Positions 23,622 to 37,300 of a DNA stretch of 64,000 nt are shown here, in pieces. The DNA is from Lutraria lutraria (lineage: Eukaryota > Mollusca > Bivalvia > Venerida > Mactridae), in contig OZ026833.1 in NCBI GenBank assembly GCA_964023205.1, positions 44,423,137 through 44,487,136 on the forward strand, in the 5' to 3' direction. The position numbers and the translations under genes are program-made. Every line of letters begins with the position of its first letter. The first letter of the stretch is position 1. The notes under the pieces are model-generated. The model had not been told where the DNA came from, did not search any database, and worked only from the letters and a program-made list of their open reading frames with translations.

Positions 23622-25448
23622 CTGGAGCAAAGTCTACTTCGTTAAATGCGTTTGAGTTCAAGGGTCAGATACCGGTTACCTCAAATCCCTTTACTGCATT
23701 TCTGGAGGTGAATGCATCAAACCAAACACCTTTAAGAATCCCAGGGATGTCGTGTTTTGTCATAGGTATCCCTGGGTGACTACGCATCCATGAATCCTGA
23801 GGAGCAGCAATATACCTCTTCAATGGCCCATAAACAGACCTGTCTTGAGGTTGCAGTTTATGCGAACAATGTGGCGGAGTGGACAGCATCACTATTCCAT
23901 TAGCTCTAGCATACAGTAGAATTTGAAGATCAAGATGGGAATAATGATTATCCAGTAGCAACAATATAGATTTCTCTGGAGTAGATTTCACATGTTTGAC
24001 CAAATGTTTCATGAAAACAAGAAAATGCTCTTCGGTTATCCATCCACTTGGATTAGCACCACCTATACATCCAGCGGGGCCGTCCCTAATAAAATGTTCT
24101 TTAAAATGTTTCCTAGGAAAAATAATCAAAGGAAGGAGGAACTGAATTTCCAATTGCATTAATGGCACTGCATATTGTTACAAGGGAACCTCTTTCAGCT
24201 GAGGTCAGAGCCCCAATTTGCTTTACTCCTTTCCCAGCGACAATGTTGCGCGGTTTCTGTACAGTTGTAACGCCTGTTTCATCTACATCCAGACATCGTT
24301 TGCACTAAATTTATGCCTGTCTATAACGTCATTAAGTTTAGCAAAGAATTCATTTACGTTAGATTTATTGAAACGTGTTGCTCTTGACAAACGTGTAGCT
24401 TCCGGTTTTCTAACAGATAGACTAGGGTGCCTTTTCATTAATTTGTCAAACCATTCTATTCCGGCCAAGTTATTGACCATCCAAGATTTGGGCATATCAA
24501 CATCAAATGCAAGAGCACGTTCAAAAGCCAACTTCCGGACTTCGATTGGAGTTAAGCCGAAATATATATTTGCTGCATTTAAAAGGTATCGTTCAAGGGC
24601 ACTTTTTTGAAGGTCATTTAATATTCTCTTGTTCCCGTAATACCCGAATCGAGCCTTTTCAGTCCCAACTTTCGCAGCCTTCGTTATAAACCTGGTGAAT
24701 GTCATTCTGTCGATTTCAAGTTCGTTGGCGACAGATCTTAAATTACGCTTCTCTTCTCATTTTTTACAAGTGCCATGGCCCTTTCGTATACGGTGCAAGA
24801 TACAGAACCCCTGCTTGTCTTGTGTTTATAACTCTTGGTCATACTCAGACTTGTCACCTAAAATGTAACAAGACAATTATAACTCGGGAGTGCAAACATT
24901 TTAGCGCTTAATGGTAGAACGAATACATCTGTAAACACTATACAAATTAAGCTTTTCAAATTACTGAATGTTGATATTTATCTATCTTGGTGACATTGAG
25001 GAATATCGTTAAAAGTGCTCAAAATTAAAACGGGACAGGTTGAGCCACTGTCACAACCTACCGCGTACGCAATGGCTCATCCAACCCCGTTATAACTATT
25101 TATACAGTATGACAGATGGATGAGTTAAAATGGCGTCATGACCTTGAAATACATTTACGAAGCAGTGCAGCTTTAAATTACAAGCTCATCTTTACACCTG
25201 AATAAGCCATACGTTTACAAATGTATAAATGACGGTACTTTAAAGAACCATGTGAAAAAATACTTACCAATACCAGAAATGGTCGAATTGGTGTAACTTT
25301 ACGCAAGATAGACAAAATTCGATTAATGTCATCAATTTTGAAAATGGCGCATCTAAAACTTTTTTTTTTAAATTGTTGTCGTCACGGTAGACGGGGTGGT
25401 AGGCGCAATGGCTCGTCCAAACCTTGGCTCATTCAACCCGGTCTCCCC
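23622..25448 (-). mobile_element. pogo/Tigger-type transposon, copy B (right part only)
   Basis: Duplicated segment of the transposon, ending in the same terminal repeat (CCCGGTCTCCCC followed by TATATA). It lacks the left terminal repeat and the OTU and zinc-finger coding parts, but keeps the transposase N-terminus and upstream region. Confidence 0.85.
23640..24842 (-). pseudogene. pogo/Tigger-type transposase, copy B (frameshifted)
   Basis: Starts at the ATG at 24842 (MTKSYKHKTSRGS...), preceded by an acceptor-like TTACATTTTAG. The N-terminal helix-turn-helix DNA-binding segment (VANELEIDRMTFTRFI) is present. Catalytic residues LLLLDNHYSH and LQPQD are intact. Frames change near 24745, near 24285 and before 24168, so it is dead. 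Compared with copy A it shows many neutral changes plus differences such as FPRKHF versus YSRKHF. Confidence 0.85.
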
Positions 25449-26053
25449 TATATACATGTGATAAAAATAGTTCCGTGTCTAGGCATAATCTAATCAGTTT
25501 ACACCATGTAGCTCAACCATGTGGGCCCCTACAAGATAGGGCACCTATGTATTTTAGTTTTCCGTTTAGGGAAATATTGAAATTGATGATAATAAAAGAA
25601 ACAAAACATGTGTAACGTCAGAGACATAGATAACATGTACCGAGCGTGTTGAACCTATCGCCGTCAACAACTATGTATAATTTGCCTACTAGTTAAGTTG
25701 GCTTTCATTATGTATTTATAAGTACATGTACTAAACTGAGATCAGTATGCGTTTGATATATATTTAAAACGAATTACATTTTGTAATAACAAAGACATTG
25801 GTTCCTAAATCTAATCGTTTGATTAGTTTGTTTTCTATCCGAAAATTGTTCTATATGTAAGCATGCGATCACCCATATTTAGCGTTAACTAACTGCATAA
25901 ATTATACTCATGGAAATTGAACTAGCATAATACAGCCTTGCACTGCAACATGGAACGGGAACTAGTATAATCAACTGCATGGCGAATGAAGAAAAAATGC
26001 TGCATCGAAATTCCATAGCCGCCACTCGCTCGACGCGCATGACTTTGATGAGG

Positions 26054-26519
26054 AACAAAGTACGTTTACATCCTCAATGCAATGGTACATCTTGCAGTGC
26101 GAGACTATGTACGTTCAGTTTCCAATAGCACTTTTAATTAAAATTGTTCATTTACGTTACATAATGCTAGGGACATTTGTTTGATCACATGGATTATATA
26201 CGGTCACTTGACTGCAATGAAAATGCACGCAACAGCTGGCATAATAATAAAAGGTTATATCAGATTAAGATTGCTGCTATTATTATCCTAGTATCCTTTG
26301 TATTGCAAGCGAAATGGTTACTTTGAAATTTAGTCAAATACATTCTTATTTCAAATGTCTACATACAGTTAGTTATGCATGTATTTATAATTGTAAATTG
26401 GCAGGCATAGAATATATGTCTATAATTTAATATACATATATTTCGGGTCAGGAAAACACAAATTCCCCCGCTGAGCTAAGTAAAAAAGGGGCCATACATC
26501 CTGTGAAATTGTTTGAATT
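26054..26519. other. No feature seen
   Basis: AT-rich sequence beyond the tandem duplication. No ORF, repeat or RNA-like structure could be supported. Confidence 0.5.
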
Positions 26520-27978
26520 TTAACGGAAATCGACTTGGTCTGTGTTTTTAGCTCACATGTCACAAAGTCGTGCGTCGTGCGTTGTGCGTCGTGCGTCGTC
26601 AAACTTTTTGTTGTGACCACACTAGGGGCCACATTTTTGGCTCAATTTTAGCAAAACTGGGTCAGAACGTTAATATTAACAAAATCTCGGACGAGTTCGA
26701 TATTGGGCCATTTGGGGTCAAAAACTAGGTCACCAGGGTCAAATAAGGGAAAACCTTGTAAACACTTTAGAAATCACTGTTTTGAATTTATCTTCATGAA
26801 ACTTTGTCAGAATGTTTATTTTAATAATATGTAGGTCAAGTTTGAAAATGGGTAATTTCTGTAGTAAAATTAGGTCACTAGGGCAAATTGCTAGAAAACC
26901 TTGTGAACACTCTAGAAGTCACTGTTTTGATTGGATGATCATGAAACCTTGTCAGAATGTTTGTCTTCATAATATCTTGGACGAATTCGAACATGGGTCA
27001 TCTTGGGTCAAAAACTAGGTCGCTAGGTTAAATCTTATGAAAAACCATGTTAACACTGTAGATTTCACAGTTATTATTGGATCTTCACCAAACTTTGTCA
27101 AATCGTTTGTTTTAATAATATTGCGGTCAAGTATGAATATGGGTCATCTGGGGTCAATAACTAGGTCACCAGGTCAAATCTTAGGAAAACTTTGTTAACA
27201 CTGTAGATGTCACAGTTTTAATTGGATCTTCACCAAACCTTGTCAAAATGTTTGCCTCAATGATATGTGGGTCAAGGATGAACATGGGTCAGCCGGGTTT
27301 AAAAACTGGGTCACAAGGTCAAATCTTAGGTAAAAATCTTGTAAAAGCTCTAAATGTCATGGTTTTGATTGGATCTTGGCCAAACCTTGTCAGATTGTTT
27401 GTCTTAATAATATTGCGGTCAAGTATGAATATGGGTCATCTGGGGTCAATAACTAGGTCACCAGGTCAAATCTTAGGAAAACTTTGTTAACACTGTAGAT
27501 GTCACAGTTTTAATTGGATCTTCACCAAACCTTGTCAAAATGTTTGCCTCAATGATATGTGGGTCAAGGATGAACATGGGTCAGCCGGGTTCAAAAACTG
27601 GGTCACAAGGTCAAATCTTAGGTAAAAATCTTGTAAAAGCTCTAAATGTCATTGTTTTGATTGGATCTTGGCCAAACCTTGTCAGATTGTTTGTCTTAAT
27701 GATATTAAGGACAAGTTCAAATATGGGTCACCTAGGGTCAAATACCAGGTCACAAGGTCAAATCTTAGGAAAACCTTATTAACACTGTAGATGTCAAATT
27801 TTGATTGTATGTTCACCAAACCTAGTCAGACTGTTTGTCTTAATGATATGTAAGACAAATTCGAACATAGGTCGTCTGGGGTCAAAAACTAGGTCACCGG
27901 TTCAAAACAATGTTTTAATGAGTGAACAGTGATTGTCATGTGAGCGATATAGGGCCATCTTGGCCCTCTTGTATCTTT
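26520..27978 (-). repeat. Dispersed repeat with ~146-bp tandem subunits
   Basis: Ends in gtgagcgatatagggccatc followed by ttggccctcttgt, the inverse of the 8755 element's start. The opposite end is a gtcgtgcgtcg-rich stretch near 26565. The interior consists of about eight ~146-bp subunits with the pattern 'caaaccttgtcagaatgttt...gggtcaaaaactaggtcac'. Two consecutive 292-bp blocks (27121-27412 and 27413-27704) are nearly identical. Open frames in it are by-products of the repeat. Confidence 0.8.
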
Positions 27979-28326
27979 ATACACTTACATGTAAAATACG
28001 AAATCATTCAATGGAATATTTCTTGAGATATCGATCGGAAACCGAAATTTGAACGGTCGGACATGGGTAACATTTGTGCTCTTCGGAGGGGGAGGAGGGG
28101 GGGGGGGGGTCACAAATAACACAATTTTGCAACCAATTGAACATATCTCCCACAGCTCACGTATTAATCATGAATCTCGCTGTGCTGATATTCCGATCGC
28201 AGACTGCTTAAATCTTCAGCCAATCAGCGCATCACTCATGAGTTAAAGTTACATCATAACAAGGCATTGTGGGGGAAATAAGTCACTCGCCGCTTACGCA
28301 TGCGTAATTACGATTTCATTTTGTAA

Positions 28327-28333
28327 TATAAAA
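28327..28333 (+). promoter_or_regulatory. TATA box of the PAN/GON gene
   Basis: TATAAAA, 43 bp before the start codon at 28376. This would place transcription start near 28358 and make the 5' UTR only ~20 nt. A G-rich tract (28085-28110) lies ~220 bp further upstream. Confidence 0.5.
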
Positions 28334-28375
28334 TGTAAATCAACAGCGCTTCGCGACAGATTAACAAAATAGGAA

Positions 28376-31300
28376 ATGCGCAATACACGTACTTACGTTG
28401 CCTGCCTTTTCGTAGGCTGTGCGGTCAGATACGTGTTCGGATTAAACAACAAACAGTTATTTGTCCAAGTGACCACTGGAATCAACTCATGCTTAGGCAC
28501 ATATTTGATATCGTCTGAGACAGACCATAATGCCATAAGCTGTGGAATGAGATGTCACCAAGAGGTAAGAAAGACAATCGTTTTATTTCAGCCAAAATCG
28601 TATGTATTCGTTAATGGAGCACGAAGCATTCATCCTATTTTGCTTCTAGTATTTGTTCTTGAAAACAATGTATATTTTATTAACCGAAGTTATAAACAGA
28701 AAAAGTTACATTGTATTTCGGGTTTACACTAGAAAAATAATACAAAATGTAATTATGCTTATTAGTCGCAAAAACAAAACATATAACACAAGCTTATAAA
28801 GCTTTGTTTTCCCTCCATTTTATGTAAGTAAGTTTATTTGTTTATTTTGAACTCAGTAGGCGCCGAGGCGCATGTGAAAATACATTTCATAAATGAAATA
28901 AAAAATACGTGACAAAGACAATAGATAACAAGAAATTAATGAAAATTTACGCAGTTACGGTTTTGTACGAATAAATGGGATATAAAGATATGAAAAATAA
29001 TGCCAATGGATGGGAAAAGTTAAATGTATAAAAAGTGCATTTTTGCGACAGTTTTATCATTAAGACTGTTATTGAGATGAATATACAGCTAGACTACTGG
29101 TGGAGAATGTTTCTAATGTTTCTTATAGTATAGTAATTTGGTAAAGACCGATTTCTTTGTCGAAAAAAGATATAAAGTGGTTCTGAAGAAATGAAACAAA
29201 TGAAAAAAGATTAAGTACATAATTTACCAACAGAAATGATATATATTAAATGGAATATAAGTCTATAGATTTAAAGAAATGCAAAAAAAAATTGTTAAAG
29301 GCGTATTTTACAAATGATTGAGGACCGTGATGAGTGCATAGTATTTATTTTAAACCTGTTTTCATTTACATGTATAGCAATGTACATTTTGTAATTACAA
29401 ATGTAATAATGCAATGCAACACGTGACAAAATATATTGACAACTTGTCAAATATAAACTTACGTCAGCAATAGATTATACTTAGATGCATTTAGACAATT
29501 TACAAAATGCAACAAAATAATCTCATGTAAACATGTAAAATTATGAGAACAAATTATGAACAACTCCATGTTAATTCATCACACACGCTACCATAGTTTA
29601 TAGTTCATAAATCAAGGAATAATACTGAATATTACGGACGCCTATTTTTTTTATTTCATTTTCATTTCTACTTCCAAAAAGCTGCTTTAGTTTAAACATA
29701 CTGGGGTGGATCCAAAAACGTCTTTTAACATATGTTTCCATGTATGGACAGTACTATTAGTACGTATATACCTTGGATATTCTAAAATAAAAAAATGGTA
29801 TTCATCTTCAATAACATTACAAGTAAAGCATTTTCTATTGTACATTTATGTATCATCCCATGTGTTGGGTGTATTTTGTGTTGGTTTATTTTAAGGGAAG
29901 GTGGGGTTGTTTTGTACGTGTTTTTTCCTAAGAATCCTTTTCTTCGACATTGTCTTTAGAAGTAAGCTAAACAGTGAACAATTCCCAATTACAGTGGCTA
30001 AAATCTACAACTGTTTTTATTGTGCCAAAGATAACTTTATCTCGTAACTTGTAATAATTTTCAGAACTAATGTACAAGTGAGCCCCACAACTCCTCCCAA
30101 ACCGACAAAAGTTGACAATTGTTAGAACAGAGTCATGTCGTGCTCAACTAACTCAGGACCGAGTCAATATTAGGCCTACACATGTAGTTAACAAGGTTTC
30201 ATACTGTACACTCAGTGCTCTATCTGAAGCCGAAGTGATGTTTATTGTATTTACCACAGGCACCCGTGTTTCGTGATTTTGTTTGGATAGATTTGCGTTG
30301 TTTAATGAGTTTAGATTAAAAAACTCAAGGGCGCCAACTTCACAGACATTCTATTTCCTATGATTTCGAAATCGACAGAATTCTGCATTATAATTATATC
30401 TGACTTTAATCAAATCTGCAAAGTTTGCAATATATACGGTACTATTTTCTGTGCTATCAGGGAAACTGATTGCCTATTGTACGGACATGGCACTGGGCAA
30501 AACATGTTGAGTCCTTCTCTGTGTAACGTATTAACCTACTGTGGTAGCCTTTGTCAAATAGTTATTCTTACTTCATGAACAATTCAAGATAAATTCTAGA
30601 TTTCATGAATTCCTTTCGAAGGAGGTTTCACAAATGTTTGTGGAATATTTAGTTTCGTGTGTCAGGTTTTTTCACAATAAGATAACCCGCGAACAGTAAC
30701 ATTCTTAAAATGACGAACGTATCAGGAAAATGTTTATTGACCACTGAATACTGGATAATTGACAGAATGAACTCGTTAATTTTGTTTCAATGACTAAAAT
30801 TTCATAATACACGTATTAACTTACCCTTAAAATCATCCATTTAATCAATCTATGAACATTGTATCCGCGACATTTGCTGAACCCGCTGAATGTATTTTCC
30901 AAACGTTGGTTGGATGTGTAATAAATGAATACATTATTCAGTAGGTTTTTTCAATCCGTCTAGAGTAGTAAACAAACCACAATTTAGCTGTTAATTTCAA
31001 TTTAGTTCATAGGAACACGCATTGAATAATGTATGTATTTTATATATGTTTAACTATATGCATGGATATTTTATTTTCTGATAAAGTCAACAAAATGGAA
31101 GTTTTCATGTCTTCACTAGAGAAGTACTCTTACGTAATGATAGGGTACTCTGTAGTTAAGTGAATGTTTAATCAAAGAACAAGATACGGATAATTAAATT
31201 TGCAAAAAGCACATGTGACATAAGCACTAGAAAACGTAGGAACAAATTGTAAATACATGACATTTTGTATACACAGGCACACATACTCATAACTGACGCA

Positions 31301-34300
31301 TAGTACGAGAATACAAGTAACGATACATAAGAATGACACATTATAATATTATGGTACATACATAAACGTAAAATTACAACACTTGATGATAACACTTTAC
31401 GTAATACATACATAAAAATAGATAACAACACTTGAAAACAACGAATGTAGGACAAAAGCTCCCCAAAAGCTCACCCGGACAAAAGCTCACCCGGACAAAA
31501 GCCCCCCTCCGGACAAAAGCTCACCAGTAGATCAATAATCATGTTATTCATTCAATAAATTCAAATTAAATTTATCAAGTTGACTAGTAACACACCCGTA
31601 AACCGCTCCCGCTATGTTCGGTTTGTCCTGCTAGTTACAGTCGTGCTGCTATGTTCGGTTTTAATCGTACCGGCAAATGAGCAAATTAAGTTTTAGCTTC
31701 ATATTTTCACATTCTGTTTTAATAACGAAAAAAATAAAAATTTCTTTATATTTAGGTTACTTTTAATGGCAAGTCATAAAAGTCCTAGACTATTTACTTG
31801 TAAAATAAGAAAAATACGGCGAGTTAAACTGCAAAGTAATTGCGAAAAATAGATGTTTTGCTGTTTACCGACTATTTACAGGCCTAAAGCATAAGCAAGT
31901 GTACTTTTGAAAATATAATCACAATCTGCAGTGCTTACTGCATAGTCTGTCCAAATGATTTTGTTATTGTCCGTTTTATAGTGGAGAAATCGACTTGTAA
32001 ACCAACATAGGTGAAACAAATTGGTCCTGCTCCGGGTAGACTTAGGTCCTGCTCCGGGTAGACTCAGTCCTGCTACGTGTGCAACTCATGCTGCTATGTG
32101 TGCAGCTAAGGTCCCGCTACGTGTGCGGCTAAGGTCCCGCTTTAGTCTGGGGTGCAAATAAAACTGGAGAGCGATTGTCCGGGGTAGTCAAACAATGGGA
32201 GAGCTTTTGTCTGCCCCTATCAAAATCAACGGGGGAGCTTTTGTTCGGATACCGAAAGTCCGCCGTGTCTTAATTTTCATAGTTTCGTTCCAGGCAATTT
32301 GTAAAGCATACGTATTCACAACTGATACGGCCACCTGCTCAATGTATAGCGAATACTTGACAAGTAATGCAGCTCCTGACATAACGAAGCTATATTATGT
32401 CAGACGAGATGCTGCTGAGAAAAATGGTATGTTTGAAATCCCGTTGACGTAACAGCGTTAAAGTGTTATAAAACACAGTGAAACTCATTTAATCTGACCA
32501 TGTTCTGACCAAATAATTTTTTCGGACGAGAGAGGCTTTCAGTTATAGAGCTTCTCGGATGAGAATGATTTTCGGACGAGAGTAGCTCCCGGATGAGCGG
32601 GTTGTCGGATTAGGAAAGTTTCTCTGTATTATGGTATTTTCATCTGAATATTCTACTTTGAGAATGTCTGTCGCAACGCCTTGATATGTCGCTTTAACCT
32701 TTAAATAAGTTGCCGTCATATGTCGCAATTTTAACTTTAAATGGCGCACATAGTTGTGTGCCGCTAAATGTCGTTACCCTACCGTAATGGGATTATTATG
32801 CCCCCTTTGGAAGAAAAGGGGGTTTATTGCTTTGCCAATGTCGATCGGAAGGACAGTCAGTCCGTATGTCCGTAACAAACCTTGTCTTGCCAATAACTAG
32901 AGAACGATTTGGCCTATGCTCTTCAGATTTGGTTGGGAGGTTGTCAACACATGTACATGTAGATGACCCCTATTGATTTTTAGGTCAATATGTCAAAGAT
33001 CTTCAGCTAAAAAACTTTGTCCTACCAATAACTAAAGAACGATAAGACCTATACTATTCAGATAAGGCTAGGATGTTGGTCATCACATGCGGATGACCTC
33101 TATGGATTTTGAGGTCAGAGTGACCATCCGTACAAAAACCTTGTCCGACCAATTACTACAATACGTTCTGACATAGGCTCTTCCGATTTGGTAGAGTGGT
33201 AGGTCATCATATGTAGACGACTTCTATTGATTTTGAGGTCTGTATGTCAAATGTCAAGAACACAATGACCTTCAGTACAAAAACCTTGTCTGACAAAGAA
33301 CTAGAGAGTGATTTGGCCTGAGGTCCTCAAATTTTAATGGGCGGTTTGTCACTGACAGTTGCATGTAGATGACCCCTGTTGATTTTAAGTTCAATAGGTC
33401 AAACGTCGAGGTGTTACTATCCAGTTGGCCGCTAGGAAGCATTCGTGTTTCACAAACACTTCTTGTTATCGTTGGTGAGTATTGTGTCATTCTTTATTAA
33501 ATACGTATCGGTCTCTTAAGTTGGCGATAAAATTGTATCTAAAAAAACTTTTACTGACAGTAGCATGTATCTGACCGTAGTAACAACGAGTTAGGAGTTA
33601 ATATACAGCTTATCTAGTTCCTACTGACTCTGTCTGTATACATAGCATTTGAATATTTCTTTTCATATCATTGTTGTGCAAACACCTAATTTAAATAAGT
33701 ATATATTCAAAACAGATTTTCTTGTAGTTTAAAAGTAATGTTAGGTCGACCGTGAACAGGTACATGTATACCACGAGGGAACTTACCTCCAGACTGTCTG
33801 ATATACCTCAACCAGACCAGGAAAGATCATTGAATTGTTACCCAAGGTCAAAGAAATGCCGATTTAGAAGTTCAGTAGTAATAATATGTCAAGCATTGGT
33901 GGATGTTAGAAGTTAAATATTAATAACATTTTCACATTTAATATTCTGTTAATAGAATAACATGTTTTAAAAGGGAAAACCAAAGTCGGCTCATCTATAT
34001 TTATTGATTTTGCTTTAGGTTCATATTTTTACAAATTACCTTTTGTTTTAACTCCATGACGAAGCAACGCATTCTACTGTTTAAGAGGCAAAACCGATTA
34101 AATTGTGAATTAAGACGTAGCTTTAGTGAAATTTGAACCCAGAACACACGACTTGCAAAAAAATGGAATGGTTTATCTTAACCCTCTCGGTCATGAGAGC
34201 TTGTTACTTCTGATACATATTTCATAATAGTTTAATAACCTGAATTTAGATATAAAATAGAAATATTGTTTCATTTAGGCCATTGAAACATTTTCATTCT

Positions 34301-37300
34301 GATATTAAAGTCGTGCAAAGTTACTTATTTACATGTATAAATAAGTTAAATTGGGCAAGGAAAATTTGCAGAAATGGCTGCATTAAAATGTAATATTTCC
34401 CAAAGCGTATGTTGCAATATTGATAGTTCTTTCTTTCTGTAAACCTTTGAAGTAGTATTAGATCTCTCAGTAATAACATTCATTATTTAGTATATGAATG
34501 TGGTTCTAGCTAAGTGTATTTCTGAAAGTATATTAAATATTTCTGTTTGGTGCATTGTTTTGAACGTATCCATTCTTGAATTGTTGGTATGTGTAGATAA
34601 CAGTTGTGCTAATTGTGAAGATGTTCGTTGTGATGAGTATTTTGATTTTGTTCGTGTAGAGCAGTCGCTGACAACGAAGGCGAACAACATTGTTAGGTCG
34701 TTGTTAAAAGCTCTGAGGTCCTTAGTTTGTATCATAGAATCGTATGATATCAATTAGTGTGATTGTTAATCAGACATGGAACCACACAGTTACGTGTAGA
34801 AGTGATATTGCACATACATTAGTGTTGATTATTCCTAGATTTATAGTTGGTAGTGAATTACTGAGAATAAGGCATGCTGGGCTGAAATCGAAAAATTGAT
34901 ACGTCGTACAAAAACAGACATAGTCATTTGAAACATAAAATGTGTTCTACCAAATGTTGGCCAATGTGTCATAGCGTATACAGATACATGTACTGGTTGT
35001 TTTTCGAATATTGCATCTAGAATCATACATGAAACACGTATTGGTCAGCAAGTTGAAACGGTAGTTTAAAATTAGTATTTTACGGAGAAACATTGCCATC
35101 GATAAATAATAAATGTGTGTCTGAGAAATTGTCGTATCTTTAGCCGAAATTATTTTCCAAATTTAGAAAACGTCAGTGACAGAAATGAAATATTCTGTAT
35201 CTTATATTGAGAACCTAAAATCGTAGTTTAAATCAAGTAAACAACATGTTGCTTTACAACAATTTGAGAATGTACCTACAAATATCATATTATATGTTTA
35301 CCTATGTTAGTGCATATCGATTTAGTAATACTTTGTAATTGTATCATAAAAGTATGTACATTTTGTATTGTAAAGTTTATTTTCGATTGTATTACACCGT
35401 TATGTCGTAGTAAGTTGTCACAACGAAAAAAAAAAAAGGTTTAAAATACTGTAAAGCGGTTAATTACTAGGGGCAAATACAGGTACAAAATTTATTTTTA
35501 GTCGGCATACATATAACAGTAAACATTAGCTATGTATAGCTATTGACCGACTTATAAATTAGAATGTCTAATGAGCAAGAATGTCTTATTGACAAGTGCG
35601 ACTTCTAAGTGAATAAATGATATTAAAGGGGAAATTCTAATTTTGTAAACATTTTCCCGCTTGTATTGCCTTTTTATAAAATGTAAACATATTTTTGGGA
35701 GAGGATCAAGTTGGTCTTTACAGGCCTTCATTACATGGCCTTCAATTTTAGTCGGCCTTAATATCAAGATTGACTGCACATCAGCCATTACTGTAGTAAC
35801 TGATGACATTTAACTTGCTTGTTTTTAAAGTCCCCTCGTCGTGTAAAGATGTTGAAGATGTGGGACATACGACAGATGGAGAATATTGGCTTTATCCTAA
35901 AGCTTGGAGTACAAACCTCGGAAGAATAAAAATATACTGCCATGAGCTTGGATCGGGAACACCTTCGGAATTTGTATCATGTATTGTTCTATAAGTATTT
36001 TTTATCGTATATTATTTTAGTAACATCATTAGAGTGACTTTTTACCATAATTAGGGATTCCGGTTACGGCCTTAGCGATCTCGCCCGCGACTTTTTGACT
36101 GGCCCAAGAACAAATAACGCGTTATTTCATGTTACAACCTCGCGTCTTTTTTCCTGCCAATTTACACTGTAAAGAATTGCCATGTTGTCTCATCACTCAT
36201 GTCCCAAGAGGCGCTGTGGCCCTTATACCCGGGTTTCGTAGATTATAATACAAGTACATGTATATTCATTTTTAGAAGCAAAATAACTTACAAAATCAAT
36301 CTGTGTTAATCTAAACAAAATGTAACAGAATTTACAGATACAAAACTGATCATCTTTGTATTTCTATTAAATAATAGAATAACCTTCTGTGGTTCTTGTC
36401 CGTCTGTGGAAAACAATGACAATAAGGTTTCCTCAGTCACTGCGTTGGGACGTTGATTAGAGCTATTAGTATCTGTCAAATTCAATTTCCGGCGTCCACA
36501 ATTTGGGCTGTTAACACTCTAGAGGTCACAGTTTTCATTTGATCTTCGTCAAACTTTTTCAGAATGTTTTTCTTAATGATATCTTGAATGAGTTCGAACA
36601 TAGGTCATCTAGGGTAAAAAATAAGGTCACCGGGTTAAATCCCATGAAAACCTTGTTAACACTCTAGATGTTCCATGCCAGTATTAGGCTATGGCATAGT
36701 TAAACGTTGATATAAAAGAAGATGCTATGATATGAAAGAAGTGGTAGTTTGTACTCATGTGATCAAGTAATGGGCCATCATGGCACTCTTGTTTGTTGAA
36801 TATTTTCAGTAACACCAGGGACAAATGTTATGTACGAAGCAGGAGCGTCCAAGCAGAATATAGCAGGCACTTCAATCGTATTCAACAAAGTCAAAGTAGA
36901 TATAAACGTAAGTTGAGTTAATGGATGTTGCCAGACCTAGCCCATGTACCCCTATATCGACTGGATTTTTTTGGAGGCTTTGCCTTCCATACACATTGCA
37001 GCGGATAAAGGTCTGTTTAGGTTATCTCCAATATTCCTCACTACCGATTCCTGACTACGCCGGTACACAATACAGTTTATGAACTGTTAGCAGCACATGT
37101 AAAGCCAGCTGAAGTATTTCACTTACCGAAGAATTTCAAGAATATCTTTACTTATTATCTTAGTAATAGTGACATGCACATAATATGTTCGTGTGTTGAA
37201 GTTTAACTAAGTTTATACGCCAATATAAACTTAGTAATAATTTTCATTTAGTCTATCTTTGTTTGCTCATTATCAAAGGAAATCGAACGACACTATTTCC

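Larger units (their letters stand above)
21728..26053. repeat. Imperfect tandem duplication of transposon 3' half plus flank
   Basis: 21728-23609 is repeated as 23622-26053. Both copies contain the transposase domain, the right terminal repeat (ends 23011 and 25448) and about 600 bp of identical-type flanking DNA, so the duplication occurred after transposon insertion. Copies differ by scattered substitutions and by the ~565-bp deletion in the first. A 12-base filler (23610-23621) sits at the junction. Confidence 0.88.

Noticed and set aside
34487..34757. Overlapping ORFs on both strands in GON intron 2
   Set aside because: Mirror-image open frames with no motif, splice support or family resemblance.
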